Shown in pieces: positions 1 through 6,639 of a DNA stretch of 11,164 nt. Numbering within the stretch: the first letter of the stretch is position 1; the number at the start of each line of letters is the position of its first letter. Made by a program: the position numbers and the translations under genes. Origin of the DNA: Bacteroidota bacterium (GTDB lineage: Bacteria; Bacteroidota; Bacteroidia; Chitinophagales; Chitinophagaceae); assembly GCA_023423835.1 (NCBI GenBank), contig JAFAEW010000105.1, positions 1 to 11,164 on the forward strand, written 5' to 3'. The notes beneath the pieces are model-generated. The model was given only the letters and a program-made list of their open reading frames with translations. It ran no database searches and had not been told where the DNA came from.

Positions 1-1
1 T

Positions 2-1945
2 GCTAATCCTGTGGCAATGGAGCACCAGGAGCCCTGGCCGCAGGGAAGAACGAACCATTACCTGTTTGACCTGAACCGCGATTGGGCCTGGCAAACCCAG
101 AAGGAAACGAAACAGCGGATGCAGAAATTTCTGCAATGGATGCCGCAGGTGCATGTGGACTTTCATGAACAGGGATATAATGCGCCTTATTATTTTGCGC
201 CCGCCGCCCAACCCTACCATGAAGTAATTACAAATTGGCAGAAACAATTTCAGGCGGAGATCGGGAAAAACAATGCGGCTTATTTCGACAAAAACGGATG
301 GCTCTATTTCACAAAAGAAGTGTTTGACCTGCTATATCCTTCTTACGGCGATACTTATCCCATGTACAGCGGCGCTATTGGAATGACGTATGAACAGGGT
401 GGAATAGGAGCGGGCCTCGCCGTTGTAACTGAAACAGGCGATACCTTAAAACTTGCCGACCGGCTTGAGCACCATTTTACCGCCGCCCTCGCCACACTGG
501 AAACCGTGTCTGTAAATGCGGGCCGGCTTTTATCGGAATACAAAAAATATTTCGATCGAAGTTCAATTTCAAATCCTGCTTACGCCACCTACGTATTGAC
601 GGCAAAAGATCCTGTAAAACTCAATGAGGTGGCTGAGCTATTGAAGGCAAACGGCATTGAATTCGGATCCACTGATGCCGGCACCTTTTCAGGCTATAAT
701 TATTTCACGGGCAAAGAGGAAAAGTTTCAATCGAAAGGATTCGAATTGGCGGTTTCTGCCTTTCAGCCAAAAAGCCGCATGGTGCAGGTTTTATTTGAAC
801 CGAAAACAGTGATCAACGATTCGATGACCTACGATATTACCGCCTGGTCATTGCCCTATGTTTATGGAATTGATGCTTTCGCGATCCGGCAGAAACTGCC
901 TGTATCGGGCACGCTTTCGCTTCCACCCATTAGCGCAGTACAATCCGGTTATGGCGTGCTCATTCCGTACGAGAACACCAATGCACCGAAATTCCTTGCG
1001 TACCTCCTGGCTCAAAATATCAAACTTCGGTTTACGGAAAAAGATTTTCGGTTCAAGGGTCAGACCTTCAAACCCGGAACGTTGATTGTGCTGGCCGCGG
1101 GAAATCAGAAAGGATGGTTGAATGTATTGAATGAAGGCGCGCAGAAATTTAATATTCAACCAGTGGCAATCGAAAGCGGAATGATGGAAAGCGGAGCAGA
1201 TATCGGATCTTCTTCCTACCACTATATAAAGCCTCCGAAAGTTGCGCTCGCCGGAGGAAAGAATGCTTCCAATGCTGAAGGCGAAATCAGTTATTATTTC
1301 AACGAGGTTTTGAAGTATCCGGTTACGAGGATTGACTTGCGAACGCTGGCAACTGCCAAAAAAGATTTTGATGTACTAATCCTGCCCGATGGAAATTTTC
1401 CTGAATTATCGCAGACCGGCTATATCGATCAACTGCAGGATTTTGTGAAAAATGGTGGCAAACTGATCGCCATGGAAAATGCGGCCGCACAGATTGCAGA
1501 TCTTGATTGGGGATTGAAGAAGAAAGCATTGCAGGATTCTGCAGAAGCAGGCGCATCCGATTACAGCCTGTTGAAGTCCTATGCAGACCGCAACCGCCGG
1601 GAAATTGAAGACTTTATTCCCGGAGCAATTTTTAAAGTGCAGTTGGATAACACGCATCCCTTGGCTTACGGCTATCCCGACTTTTATTATACTCTCAAGC
1701 AGTCTGATCTCCTCTTCGACTTTTTAAGAAGCGGCTGGAATGTAGGCGTAATAAAAAAAGAGGATTATGTTTCCGGCTTTGTGGGAAGCAAACTGAAACC
1801 CAAAATGAAAGATGCCGTCTTGTTTGGCGTGCAACCTTATGGAAGAGGACAAATTGTATTTTTTGCCGACGATGTTTTATTCAGAATGTTCTGGAAAAAT
1901 GGCGAACTACTTTTCAGCAATGCAACCTTTCTTGTAGGACAATGA
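2..1945 (+). CDS. Zinc carboxypeptidase, peptidase M14 family (5' end cut off by window)
   Basis: The reading frame is open to the left edge (codons for A-N-P precede the first GTG at 11), so this is the C-terminal 647 codons of a longer protein and the GTG should not be taken as the start. M14 enzymes are zinc exopeptidases. Counting from the GTG codon, the LNRD motif at 21-24 corresponds to the Asn-Arg substrate-carboxylate binding pair, H52 in VDFHEQG is the third zinc ligand, and E128 in GMTYEQGG is the likely catalytic glutamate. The HxxE zinc pair must lie upstream, outside the window. About residues 410-510 resemble the class I glutamine-amidotransferase-like fold (VALAGGK; VLILPDGNFP; GGKLIAMENA) often appended to large bacterial M14 proteins, with no obvious catalytic Cys. 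No type IX sorting domain is visible at the C-terminus. Probably envelope-located, but the signal peptide would be off-window. Substrate unknown. Confidence 0.9.
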   Translation, partial: ANPVAMEHQEPWPQGRTNHYLFDLNRDWAWQTQKETKQRMQKFLQWMPQVHVDFHEQGYNAPYYFAPAAQPYHEVITNWQKQFQAEIGKNNAAYFDKNGWLYFTKEVFDLLYPSYGDTYPMYSGAIGMTYEQGGIGAGLAVVTETGDTLKLADRLEHHFTAALATLETVSVNAGRLLSEYKKYFDRSSISNPAYATYVLTAKDPVKLNEVAELLKANGIEFGSTDAGTFSGYNYFTGKEEKFQSKGFELAVSAFQPKSRMVQVLFEPKTVINDSMTYDITAWSLPYVYGIDAFAIRQKLPVSGTLSLPPISAVQSGYGVLIPYENTNAPKFLAYLLAQNIKLRFTEKDFRFKGQTFKPGTLIVLAAGNQKGWLNVLNEGAQKFNIQPVAIESGMMESGADIGSSSYHYIKPPKVALAGGKNASNAEGEISYYFNEVLKYPVTRIDLRTLATAKKDFDVLILPDGNFPELSQTGYIDQLQDFVKNGGKLIAMENAAAQIADLDWGLKKKALQDSAEAGASDYSLLKSYADRNRREIEDFIPGAIFKVQLDNTHPLAYGYPDFYYTLKQSDLLFDFLRSGWNVGVIKKEDYVSGFVGSKLKPKMKDAVLFGVQPYGRGQIVFFADDVLFRMFWKNGELLFSNATFLVGQ

Positions 1946-1961
1946 TGTACAATTATTTTTC
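1932..1961 (+). promoter_or_regulatory. Possible Bacteroidota-type promoter for the aminotransferase gene
   Basis: TTG at 1932-1934, 19 nt, then TATTTTTC at 1954-1961. This is one base off the Bacteroidota -7 consensus TAnnTTTG, at acceptable spacing, and would place the transcript start in the 37-nt gap before the ATG at 1983. It overlaps the end of the peptidase gene. The motif is short and A/T-rich, so chance occurrence is likely; co-transcription with the upstream gene is the alternative. Confidence 0.25.
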
Positions 1962-1982
1962 AACGAGCTTTGAATAACCGTT

Positions 1983-2828
1983 ATGATAACTTATTTGATC
2001 GATCAGTTTGTGAGCAGCGAAGAAGCAAAATTACCGGTGAGTGATTTGGGATTGCAACGCGGATACGCTGTCTTCGACTTTTTGCGTACCTGCAACGGAG
2101 TACCTCTTTTCATAGATGACCACCTGGAAAGGTTTCATCGTTCTGCAAAGCAACTGCACCTCAATGCGCCGGATAACAACAGTCTGAAGGAGATCGTTTA
2201 TGAATTGATTGACCGCAACAGACTTGATCAGTCCGGCATTAAGATGCTGTTGACAGGCGGAAATTCTCCCGATGGTTATTCACTTGCAGAACCGAACCTG
2301 ATCATGACCGAATTTCCGCTTCAACTTCCTCCGCCTTCAAAATACCGGATCGGGATGAAAGTCATAACCTATGAATACCAGCGGCAAATGCCCGAAATAA
2401 AAACGACTAATTACCTGATGGGGATCTGGCTGCAGCAAAAACGGGAGCAGCACAACGCCGGAGATGTCTTATACCATTACAACGGAAAAGTGACTGAATT
2501 TCCGCGTTCAAACATTTTTATTGTAACCAGGGAAGATGTGGTGGTAACCCCCGACAAAAATATTCTTGCAGGAATCACCCGCAAGAAAGTGATCGGTTTT
2601 GCGGAAAAGAGATTCAGCCTTGAGGTGAGAGATGTAACACTTGACGAAGTGAAAAATGCTGCTGAAGTATTTTTTACCAACAGTTCGCACCGGGTTTTTC
2701 CTGTGGTTCAGATCGATGAGACCGAGATCGGAAACGGCAAGCCCGGCGTGGTAACGCAGAAAATACTGGAAGGTTTTTTGGAGGTAGAACAGGATTATAT
2801 CAATACACATTCTACCATCCGAAAATGA
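1983..2828 (+). CDS. PLP-dependent class IV aminotransferase (D-amino acid / branched-chain type fold)
   Basis: 281 residues, the usual length for fold-type IV transaminases (D-amino acid, branched-chain, aminodeoxychorismate lyase). HLERF at 47-51 carries the phosphate-binding Arg R50. K140 in EIKTTNYL is the Schiff-base lysine. E172 in VTEFPRSNIF is the glutamate that contacts the pyridine nitrogen, and the K-to-E spacing of 32 matches the Bacillus D-amino acid transaminase. LAGITR at 195-200 is the conserved cofactor-phosphate loop. Where canonical D-amino acid transaminases carry an RxH carboxylate-binding motif, this protein has LLTGGNSPDGY (89-99) with no Arg or His. Arginines R26 (LQRGY) and R175 (EFPRS) are candidate substitutes. 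Substrate is therefore unsettled: D-amino acids are likeliest, branched-chain amino acids possible. The ATG at 1983 gives a complete fold. The gene is followed 4 nt later by the DUF202 gene, so the two are probably co-transcribed. Cytoplasmic; no signal peptide. Confidence 0.9.
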   Translation: MITYLIDQFVSSEEAKLPVSDLGLQRGYAVFDFLRTCNGVPLFIDDHLERFHRSAKQLHLNAPDNNSLKEIVYELIDRNRLDQSGIKMLLTGGNSPDGYSLAEPNLIMTEFPLQLPPPSKYRIGMKVITYEYQRQMPEIKTTNYLMGIWLQQKREQHNAGDVLYHYNGKVTEFPRSNIFIVTREDVVVTPDKNILAGITRKKVIGFAEKRFSLEVRDVTLDEVKNAAEVFFTNSSHRVFPVVQIDETEIGNGKPGVVTQKILEGFLEVEQDYINTHSTIRK

Positions 2829-2832
2829 TTTC

Positions 2833-3231
2833 ATGAAAGACCAAGAACGAAAACCTCTGACAACTGAAACAAGTCCGCGGGATCACCTTGCCAATGAACG
2901 CACTTTTCTTGCCTGGATAAGAACAAGCATTGCACTGATGGGTTTTGGATTCGTGATCGTAAAGTTCTCTTTGTTTCTAAAACAGATTTCGCTTACCATT
3001 GATCCGCAAATACATCTCAAAGGCCGTGGTTTTTCAGCGGTTATAGGAGTGGTCATGGTCGCATTGGGCGCTATCGCGTCGCTGCTCGCCTATTTCCGGT
3101 ACAGGAAGATCGAAAGGCAATTGAACGAGAATCAGTTTTTTCCGAACCAGCTTCTGATCGCGCTGGTAACCGTTTTTATTCTGTTGGGAAGTATATTGCT
3201 GATGATTTATCTCGTTCCACAAATAAGATAG
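2833..3231 (+). CDS. DUF202 family small membrane protein (YidH-like)
   Basis: 132 residues. The segment PRDHLANERTFLAWIRTSIA (15-34) is the characteristic start of DUF202 proteins, which are small inner-membrane proteins without an established biochemical role. Three hydrophobic helices are visible at about 26-48, 67-89 and 105-127, separated by a polar loop (KGRG, 63-66) and a basic stretch (RYRKIERQ, 89-96). The ATG lies 4 nt after the aminotransferase stop, so translational coupling or a shared transcript is likely. The stop codon lies 1 nt from the stop of the convergent channel gene. Family assignment is confident; function is unknown. Confidence 0.88.
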   Translation: MKDQERKPLTTETSPRDHLANERTFLAWIRTSIALMGFGFVIVKFSLFLKQISLTIDPQIHLKGRGFSAVIGVVMVALGAIASLLAYFRYRKIERQLNENQFFPNQLLIALVTVFILLGSILLMIYLVPQIR

Positions 3232-3232
3232 T

Positions 3233-4240
3233 CTACCTCGAATTGCCATTGGGAAATAAGACTTTTCCCGGTTCTTTATTCAGATCAGCCAGGGTGTTTT
3301 TGATGATGTTGGTGCGATAAGTAGCAGCCTGCCGGGGAGGAACAAGATAGGTAACCGTGACTTCAACCCATGTGTTTTCGCTGATGCGATAGCTGATAAA
3401 CGGATACTCCTTTATCTGCATTTCATCGATCGGCGAATCCTTTACCAGCTCTTTCAACTGTTCGATCTTATCGGCCATGTTGGGTCCCAATTGCCGGGTC
3501 GTATTTTGTTTGATGACATCTGATACAAAGGCGAGATCACTGTTGTAAGCCACCTGGAATGAAATCTCATTCCAGATATACCGAAACTTATCCCAGGAAT
3601 AGTTGAACACGGAAGCCTGTAAAACCAGACTGTTTGGAAATCTTATTAATCTTCCGCTGGGAAGATCGTTGGTTAAATACTCGCCCCCAAATTCCCAGAG
3701 GGTGGTATCAAAATATCCTATCTGAATGACATCGCCTTTGAAACTATCTATTTGTATGCGATCGCCTATCCGGAACGGATTGCGTACAATGATATAGATC
3801 CATCCAATGAAAGAAGTGATTGGCGTTTGAAGTGCAAAGCCCAGAATCAGTGAGATCAATCCAAGAGAAACAACCGCGCCATACCAGTTTTTGTAGGGCA
3901 ATGTAATTATTACGATCGCTACGGCAATCACCGTCAATAACTTCGTTAGCCGGATGAGATTGTATTTTGTGTATTTCCCCTTTGATCGTTTATGGATGGC
4001 AAGTTGAATAATTTTAGAGGCTATCAGAATCAGAATTCCGAAAAAGACCCCAAGAGAAAATTTCTGAAGAAGCACTCTGTATTCACCCAAAAGATCAAAA
4101 ATGTGCAATTGAAATAGGATGTAGAATGTGAGTGCAGTCAACCCAATCAACGTATAGGTGCTCAGCCAGATGAGCGATTTTTTTTTCGAAGGTTTTACCT
4201 GTTGGATCTTTTCTTTCGGTTCATTCGGATCTAACTTCAT
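3233..4240 (-). CDS. Mechanosensitive ion channel, MscS family
   Basis: 335 residues. MscS channels are inner-membrane heptamers that open under membrane tension and release solutes during osmotic down-shock. After a lysine-rich cytoplasmic N-terminus (1-21) come hydrophobic helices at about 25-46, 60-82 and 100-116, then the pore-lining helix at 118-154 with SLGLISLILGFALQTPITSF and the signature NPFRIGDRIQI (154-164). The beta-domain follows, with GRLIRFPNS (196-204), then a C-terminal alpha/beta region (VEVTVTYLVPPRQ, 292-304). The pore helix lacks the very Gly/Ala-rich packing of E. coli MscS, so gating may differ. It lies downstream of the sigma and anti-sigma genes on the same strand, separated by 130 nt that contain two stem-loops, so it may be a separate transcript. 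The stop codon is 1 nt from that of the convergent DUF202 gene. Confidence 0.92.
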   Translation of the reverse strand: MKLDPNEPKEKIQQVKPSKKKSLIWLSTYTLIGLTALTFYILFQLHIFDLLGEYRVLLQKFSLGVFFGILILIASKIIQLAIHKRSKGKYTKYNLIRLTKLLTVIAVAIVIITLPYKNWYGAVVSLGLISLILGFALQTPITSFIGWIYIIVRNPFRIGDRIQIDSFKGDVIQIGYFDTTLWEFGGEYLTNDLPSGRLIRFPNSLVLQASVFNYSWDKFRYIWNEISFQVAYNSDLAFVSDVIKQNTTRQLGPNMADKIEQLKELVKDSPIDEMQIKEYPFISYRISENTWVEVTVTYLVPPRQAATYRTNIIKNTLADLNKEPGKVLFPNGNSR

Positions 4241-4250
4241 AGAAACGGTT

Positions 4251-4290
4251 TGGCTTTAATTGTAATGTTGATTTAGCAATTATAAAGCCA
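4251..4290 (-). repeat. Inverted repeat just upstream of the MscS-family gene
   Basis: The arm GGCTTTAATTG (4252-4262) pairs with CAATTATAAAGCC (4277-4289) over 11 bp, with a 2-nt bulge at 4282-4283 and a 14-nt loop. T4251 and A4290 add a twelfth pair. On the - strand it ends 10 nt before the channel ATG (4238-4240), so it could be a 5' leader hairpin affecting translation or an operator for a dimeric repressor. No T-run follows the stem in the direction of transcription, so it is not a typical intrinsic terminator. Pairing is read directly; the role is inferred. Confidence 0.55.
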
Positions 4291-4342
4291 GTGCATTTTT
4301 CCGAATTTACAGGCAGAGGAGGCCGTAAATGAAAGAAATGTT

Positions 4343-4363
4343 GTAACCGAAAAGATTGGTTAC
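4343..4363 (-). terminator. Weak stem-loop after the anti-sigma gene, possible transcript end
   Basis: GTAACC (4343-4348) and GGTTAC (4358-4363) form a perfect 6-bp stem around a 9-nt loop, starting 7 nt beyond the stop codon of the anti-sigma-like gene. Downstream on the - strand the sequence is only moderately T-rich (ACATTTCTTTC) with no uninterrupted T-run, so termination would be inefficient. It could instead be a processing or 3'-stabilising structure between the sigma/anti-sigma pair and the channel gene. Confidence 0.3.
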
Positions 4364-4370
4364 GTTCTAT

Positions 4371-5816
4371 CTACTTAAGCGATTTGATCAGGCTGAGTTT
4401 GAATCCATAATCGATCAGGAATTCTTTGATTGGATAGCTGTCGGCCATTGTCGGCAGTACCTGGTATCTAATCTGCGGACCCAGTTGCCATCTGTATTTT
4501 CCGGTGTTATAACCCAGATAAGTTTCAAAGCTTGCATTGATATTCCAGTTTCTCATAAGCTGTGAACCATCGGTATAATTCTTATAATTGGAAGTAATGA
4601 TAAATGGTTCCTTATCGAATATGTAGGTTGGAGCAATGGTAGCAGCTAAGCCGAAGGTGAATTTATTATTGATCGGATGGTAATCCAAACCTACCGGCGC
4701 ACTGATCTCATAATAGCGGTTTTTCAGTTGAATAAGGCCGCTGGTAGAATTGTTTCTGAATCCGGAAACCATATTCATCACGTTGTTGTTACCCCTTGAA
4801 AGAAGGGTAATGCTCGCAGGCTCGGTAGAATGTACATAGGCTTCGATATTATATTGCCGCATGTTGAACTGCAGACCCGAACGGATGGCGAATTGTTTAT
4901 TGAGGTTATATCCGAGATTGGCGCCAATTTCATAACCGATGGAAGGACGATGGCGGATCACCTGGTTTACATCCACCACATAATTGGCTTCGTATGGAAG
5001 CGCCGTAATGTAGGATTTCGTTAAAGCGCCGCTTGCATTATCAACGAGACGGCGATAACTGATGGATGGGGTAACATAAAATTGAAAATCAAATTTGCTC
5101 GAAGCCGGTTTGAGTCGCTTCAGAGGCGATGCATAATTGTTAGAAAGTGAATTTAGCCAGGCATTCAAATATTCATTGGTTATTTCCGCGTCTGAATAAT
5201 CCTTATTTACTGCAAAGAAATATTTATAGGTTTCTGCGTTAGAGTAAAGATTGTTGAAATAATCCTTTTCATATCGCATTGTTTCATAATCAGAATACAC
5301 GGCATTGTTTGTTTCCGGTACCCTTTCCGTTGCAAGGTTGCTGATCTTGTCAGACAGGGTTTTATTAACCTTCAGCACGTTGGAATTTTTTGTGGAAACG
5401 GTATTAGAGACGATAGATGAAATTTCCGGTTGACGCGTTTCGTGCTGGGCAAGTAAGACAGAATTCTTTTGTAACTGTACTGCTTCCTTCACCTTCTGCA
5501 TCGTATGCTCGGTAATTTTTCCGATAGACGTGCCGGTCGTATAATTTACATTATCGTCGGAGTAGGATGGCCGTTCCAATGCAGTTTTGTTAGACGAGAT
5601 CGGTTTTAGTGGTTCATGTGGTTTGATCATTACCGTTCCGATTACCAGAAATGAAACGATGCAAACTGCAATTACAGAAAGTGCAGGCCACTTCCTGTAG
5701 CCATGGAGCTGCGTGTGTATGTTTTTCCAGACTTTATCTGAAGGATATAACCTGTGTTGATCGGTTTGGTCTTTCAGATATTTTTCAAATTCAGTATCGT
5801 AATATCTGTCCCTCAT
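4371..5816 (-). CDS. Probable dual-membrane anti-sigma factor: cytoplasmic segment, one TM helix, long linker, beta-barrel-like C-terminus
   Basis: 481 residues. Residues 1-42 are charged and cytoplasmic-looking (EFEKYLKDQ; YPSDKVWKNIHTQLHG) and would be the sigma-binding part. Residues 43-64 (WPALSVIAVCIVSFLVIGTV) form a single transmembrane helix preceded by RK, predicting N-in topology. Residues 65-240 are polar and Ser/Thr/Asn-rich with no clear fold, suggesting a flexible periplasmic linker. Residues 242-480 contain about eight amphipathic strands rich in alternating aromatic and small residues (near 242-257, 289-305, 307-328, 368-382, 385-400, 424-438, 441-456, 466-480), like small Bacteroidota outer-membrane barrels. 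There is no cleavable signal peptide. The gene starts 36 nt after the ECF sigma gene, the usual place for a cognate anti-sigma factor. The layout matches my recollection of Bacteroides Dma anti-sigma factors. Alternative: an inner-membrane protein with a soluble beta-rich periplasmic domain. Confidence 0.7.
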   Translation of the reverse strand: MRDRYYDTEFEKYLKDQTDQHRLYPSDKVWKNIHTQLHGYRKWPALSVIAVCIVSFLVIGTVMIKPHEPLKPISSNKTALERPSYSDDNVNYTTGTSIGKITEHTMQKVKEAVQLQKNSVLLAQHETRQPEISSIVSNTVSTKNSNVLKVNKTLSDKISNLATERVPETNNAVYSDYETMRYEKDYFNNLYSNAETYKYFFAVNKDYSDAEITNEYLNAWLNSLSNNYASPLKRLKPASSKFDFQFYVTPSISYRRLVDNASGALTKSYITALPYEANYVVDVNQVIRHRPSIGYEIGANLGYNLNKQFAIRSGLQFNMRQYNIEAYVHSTEPASITLLSRGNNNVMNMVSGFRNNSTSGLIQLKNRYYEISAPVGLDYHPINNKFTFGLAATIAPTYIFDKEPFIITSNYKNYTDGSQLMRNWNINASFETYLGYNTGKYRWQLGPQIRYQVLPTMADSYPIKEFLIDYGFKLSLIKSLK

Positions 5817-5852
5817 AAATCATCATCTTGTTGATAGTTTTGATGGTAAAAA

Positions 5853-6428
5853 TCATTTTTTAAAGGTGGCGAGTTTAAATGGCATTACCGGTTTTTCAAT
5901 AATGTTTTTTCTTATCAAAATATTCTCCAGTAAGGCTTTAGCCCGTGTGTACTGACTTCGGCTCGTACTCTCCTCTATCTCCAGCATTTCTGCAATTTCC
6001 TTGTGGCTATAACCTTCAACAGCATACAGGTTTAAAACCGTTTTGTAGCCGATCGGCAGCATCCTTATACATTCTACAACCTGCTTTGTCTGCATTAAGG
6101 ATGGGATCGTCTCATTTACTCCGGCCATTGAGCTAATCGAATCAAGATCCACACTTTCATTGAATTTCTTATGCTTCTTGAGAAAATTAATGCAGTTATG
6201 AACCAAAATTCTCCTAATCCAACCTTCAAAAGAGCCTTTGTTTTGAAACGTTCGGATCTGGCTGAACACTTTAATAAACCCTTCCTGCAACATGTCTTCG
6301 GCGTCTTCCCTTGTTTGGGCATAGCGGTAACAAAGCGAAAGCATTTTCGGACTGTAACGGTTGTACAGTTCGCGTTGTGCCGACGGATCATTCTCAAGAC
6401 AACCTACCAAAATCGCTTGTTCAGTCAT
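5853..6428 (-). CDS. RNA polymerase ECF sigma factor (sigma-70 family)
   Basis: 191 residues, a normal length for ECF sigma factors. Region 2 spans about 18-86: RELYNRYSPKMLSLCYRYAQ, then DAEDMLQEGFIKVF (42-55, the core-binding helix), then GSFEGWIRRILVHNCINFLK (65-84, the -10 recognition part). Region 4 spans about 118-170, with the helix-turn-helix GYSHKEIAEMLEIEESTSRSQYTRAK (139-164) that reads the -35 element. Region 3 is absent, as expected for this class. A short basic tail follows (KNIIEKPVMPFKLATFKK). The ATG at 6426-6428 begins MTEQAILVGC, a typical ECF N-terminus. The next gene on the same strand, 36 nt away, is the putative membrane anti-sigma factor. The gene is divergent from a TonB-dependent receptor. 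The target regulon cannot be read from this window; autoregulation is common in the class. Confidence 0.95.
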   Translation of the reverse strand: MTEQAILVGCLENDPSAQRELYNRYSPKMLSLCYRYAQTREDAEDMLQEGFIKVFSQIRTFQNKGSFEGWIRRILVHNCINFLKKHKKFNESVDLDSISSMAGVNETIPSLMQTKQVVECIRMLPIGYKTVLNLYAVEGYSHKEIAEMLEIEESTSRSQYTRAKALLENILIRKNIIEKPVMPFKLATFKK

Positions 6429-6431
6429 GCA

Positions 6432-6446
6432 GGTAAAATTATTACC
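6432..6446 (-). repeat. Short palindrome abutting the sigma-factor start codon
   Basis: GGTAA (6432-6436) and TTACC (6442-6446) are perfect 5-bp arms around a 5-nt A/T spacer, ending 3 nt before the ATG of the sigma factor on the - strand. It occupies the ribosome-loading region, so it could influence translation or bind a regulator. An arm of this length can arise by chance. Confidence 0.3.
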
Positions 6447-6584
6447 CCATAAATATAGACAATTTTATTTTCACTCCGCTGCATTCGGTTCAAATTTTTA
6501 AAAGGAATGGAAGCAAAATCGGCCTTGCCAACCCTGTATAATTTGCCATTCATCCTGATTTACTTCAATTCAGCTGCTGTTTTC

Positions 6585-6615
6585 TTGGATAAATAGTCGC
6601 ACTGCTTTAGATTTG
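6585..6615 (+). promoter_or_regulatory. Bacteroidota-type promoter of the TonB-dependent receptor gene
   Basis: TTG at 6585-6587, 20 nt, then TAGATTTG at 6608-6615, an exact match to the Bacteroidota primary-sigma -7 consensus TAnnTTTG with the -33 TTG at acceptable spacing. Transcription would begin around 6620, leaving roughly a 20-nt leader before the ATG at 6640. The TTG at 6613, an alternative in-frame start, lies inside the -7 element and so should not be the start codon. Confidence 0.65.
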
Positions 6616-6631
6616 CAACATTGTTACAAAT
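6611..6631 (+). promoter_or_regulatory. 21-nt near-perfect palindrome over the -7 box and start site: candidate operator
   Basis: Centred on T6621, the arms ATTTGCAACA (6611-6620) and TGTTACAAAT (6622-6631) are complementary at 9 of 10 positions; the only mismatch is C6616 with A6626. The core has the 7-1-7 geometry (TGCAACA, T, TGTTACA) used by several dimeric repressors, including Fur-family metal regulators. It covers the 3' half of the -7 element and the expected start site, where a bound repressor would block polymerase. The pairing is read directly; the identity of the regulator is not known. Confidence 0.5.
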
Positions 6632-6639
6632 TTGCGCGT

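Noticed and set aside
11..13. GTG at position 11 as the start of the left M14 gene
   Set aside because: Codons upstream to the window edge are open and fit the family (A-N-P before the conserved E-PWP-GRTNHY stretch), and the HxxE zinc motif is missing, so the gene starts outside the window.
848..1222. Overlapping antisense frame of 124 codons inside the left M14 gene
   Set aside because: Low-complexity translation with no recognisable domain, wholly inside a strongly supported gene; a shadow frame.
4304..4311. TAAATTCG on the - strand as a -7 element for the MscS gene
   Set aside because: One mismatch to the consensus and no TTG at the right distance upstream.
4371..5816. Annotation of the sigma partner as an ordinary outer-membrane porin
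   Set aside because: There is a 42-residue charged segment before the only hydrophobic helix and no signal-peptide cleavage site, so simple export as a porin does not fit.
6450..6457. TATATTTA on the - strand as a -7 element for the sigma-factor gene
   Set aside because: It is one base off TAnnTTTG but no TTG occurs 17-21 nt upstream; an ECF-type promoter was also sought and no convincing pair of elements was found.
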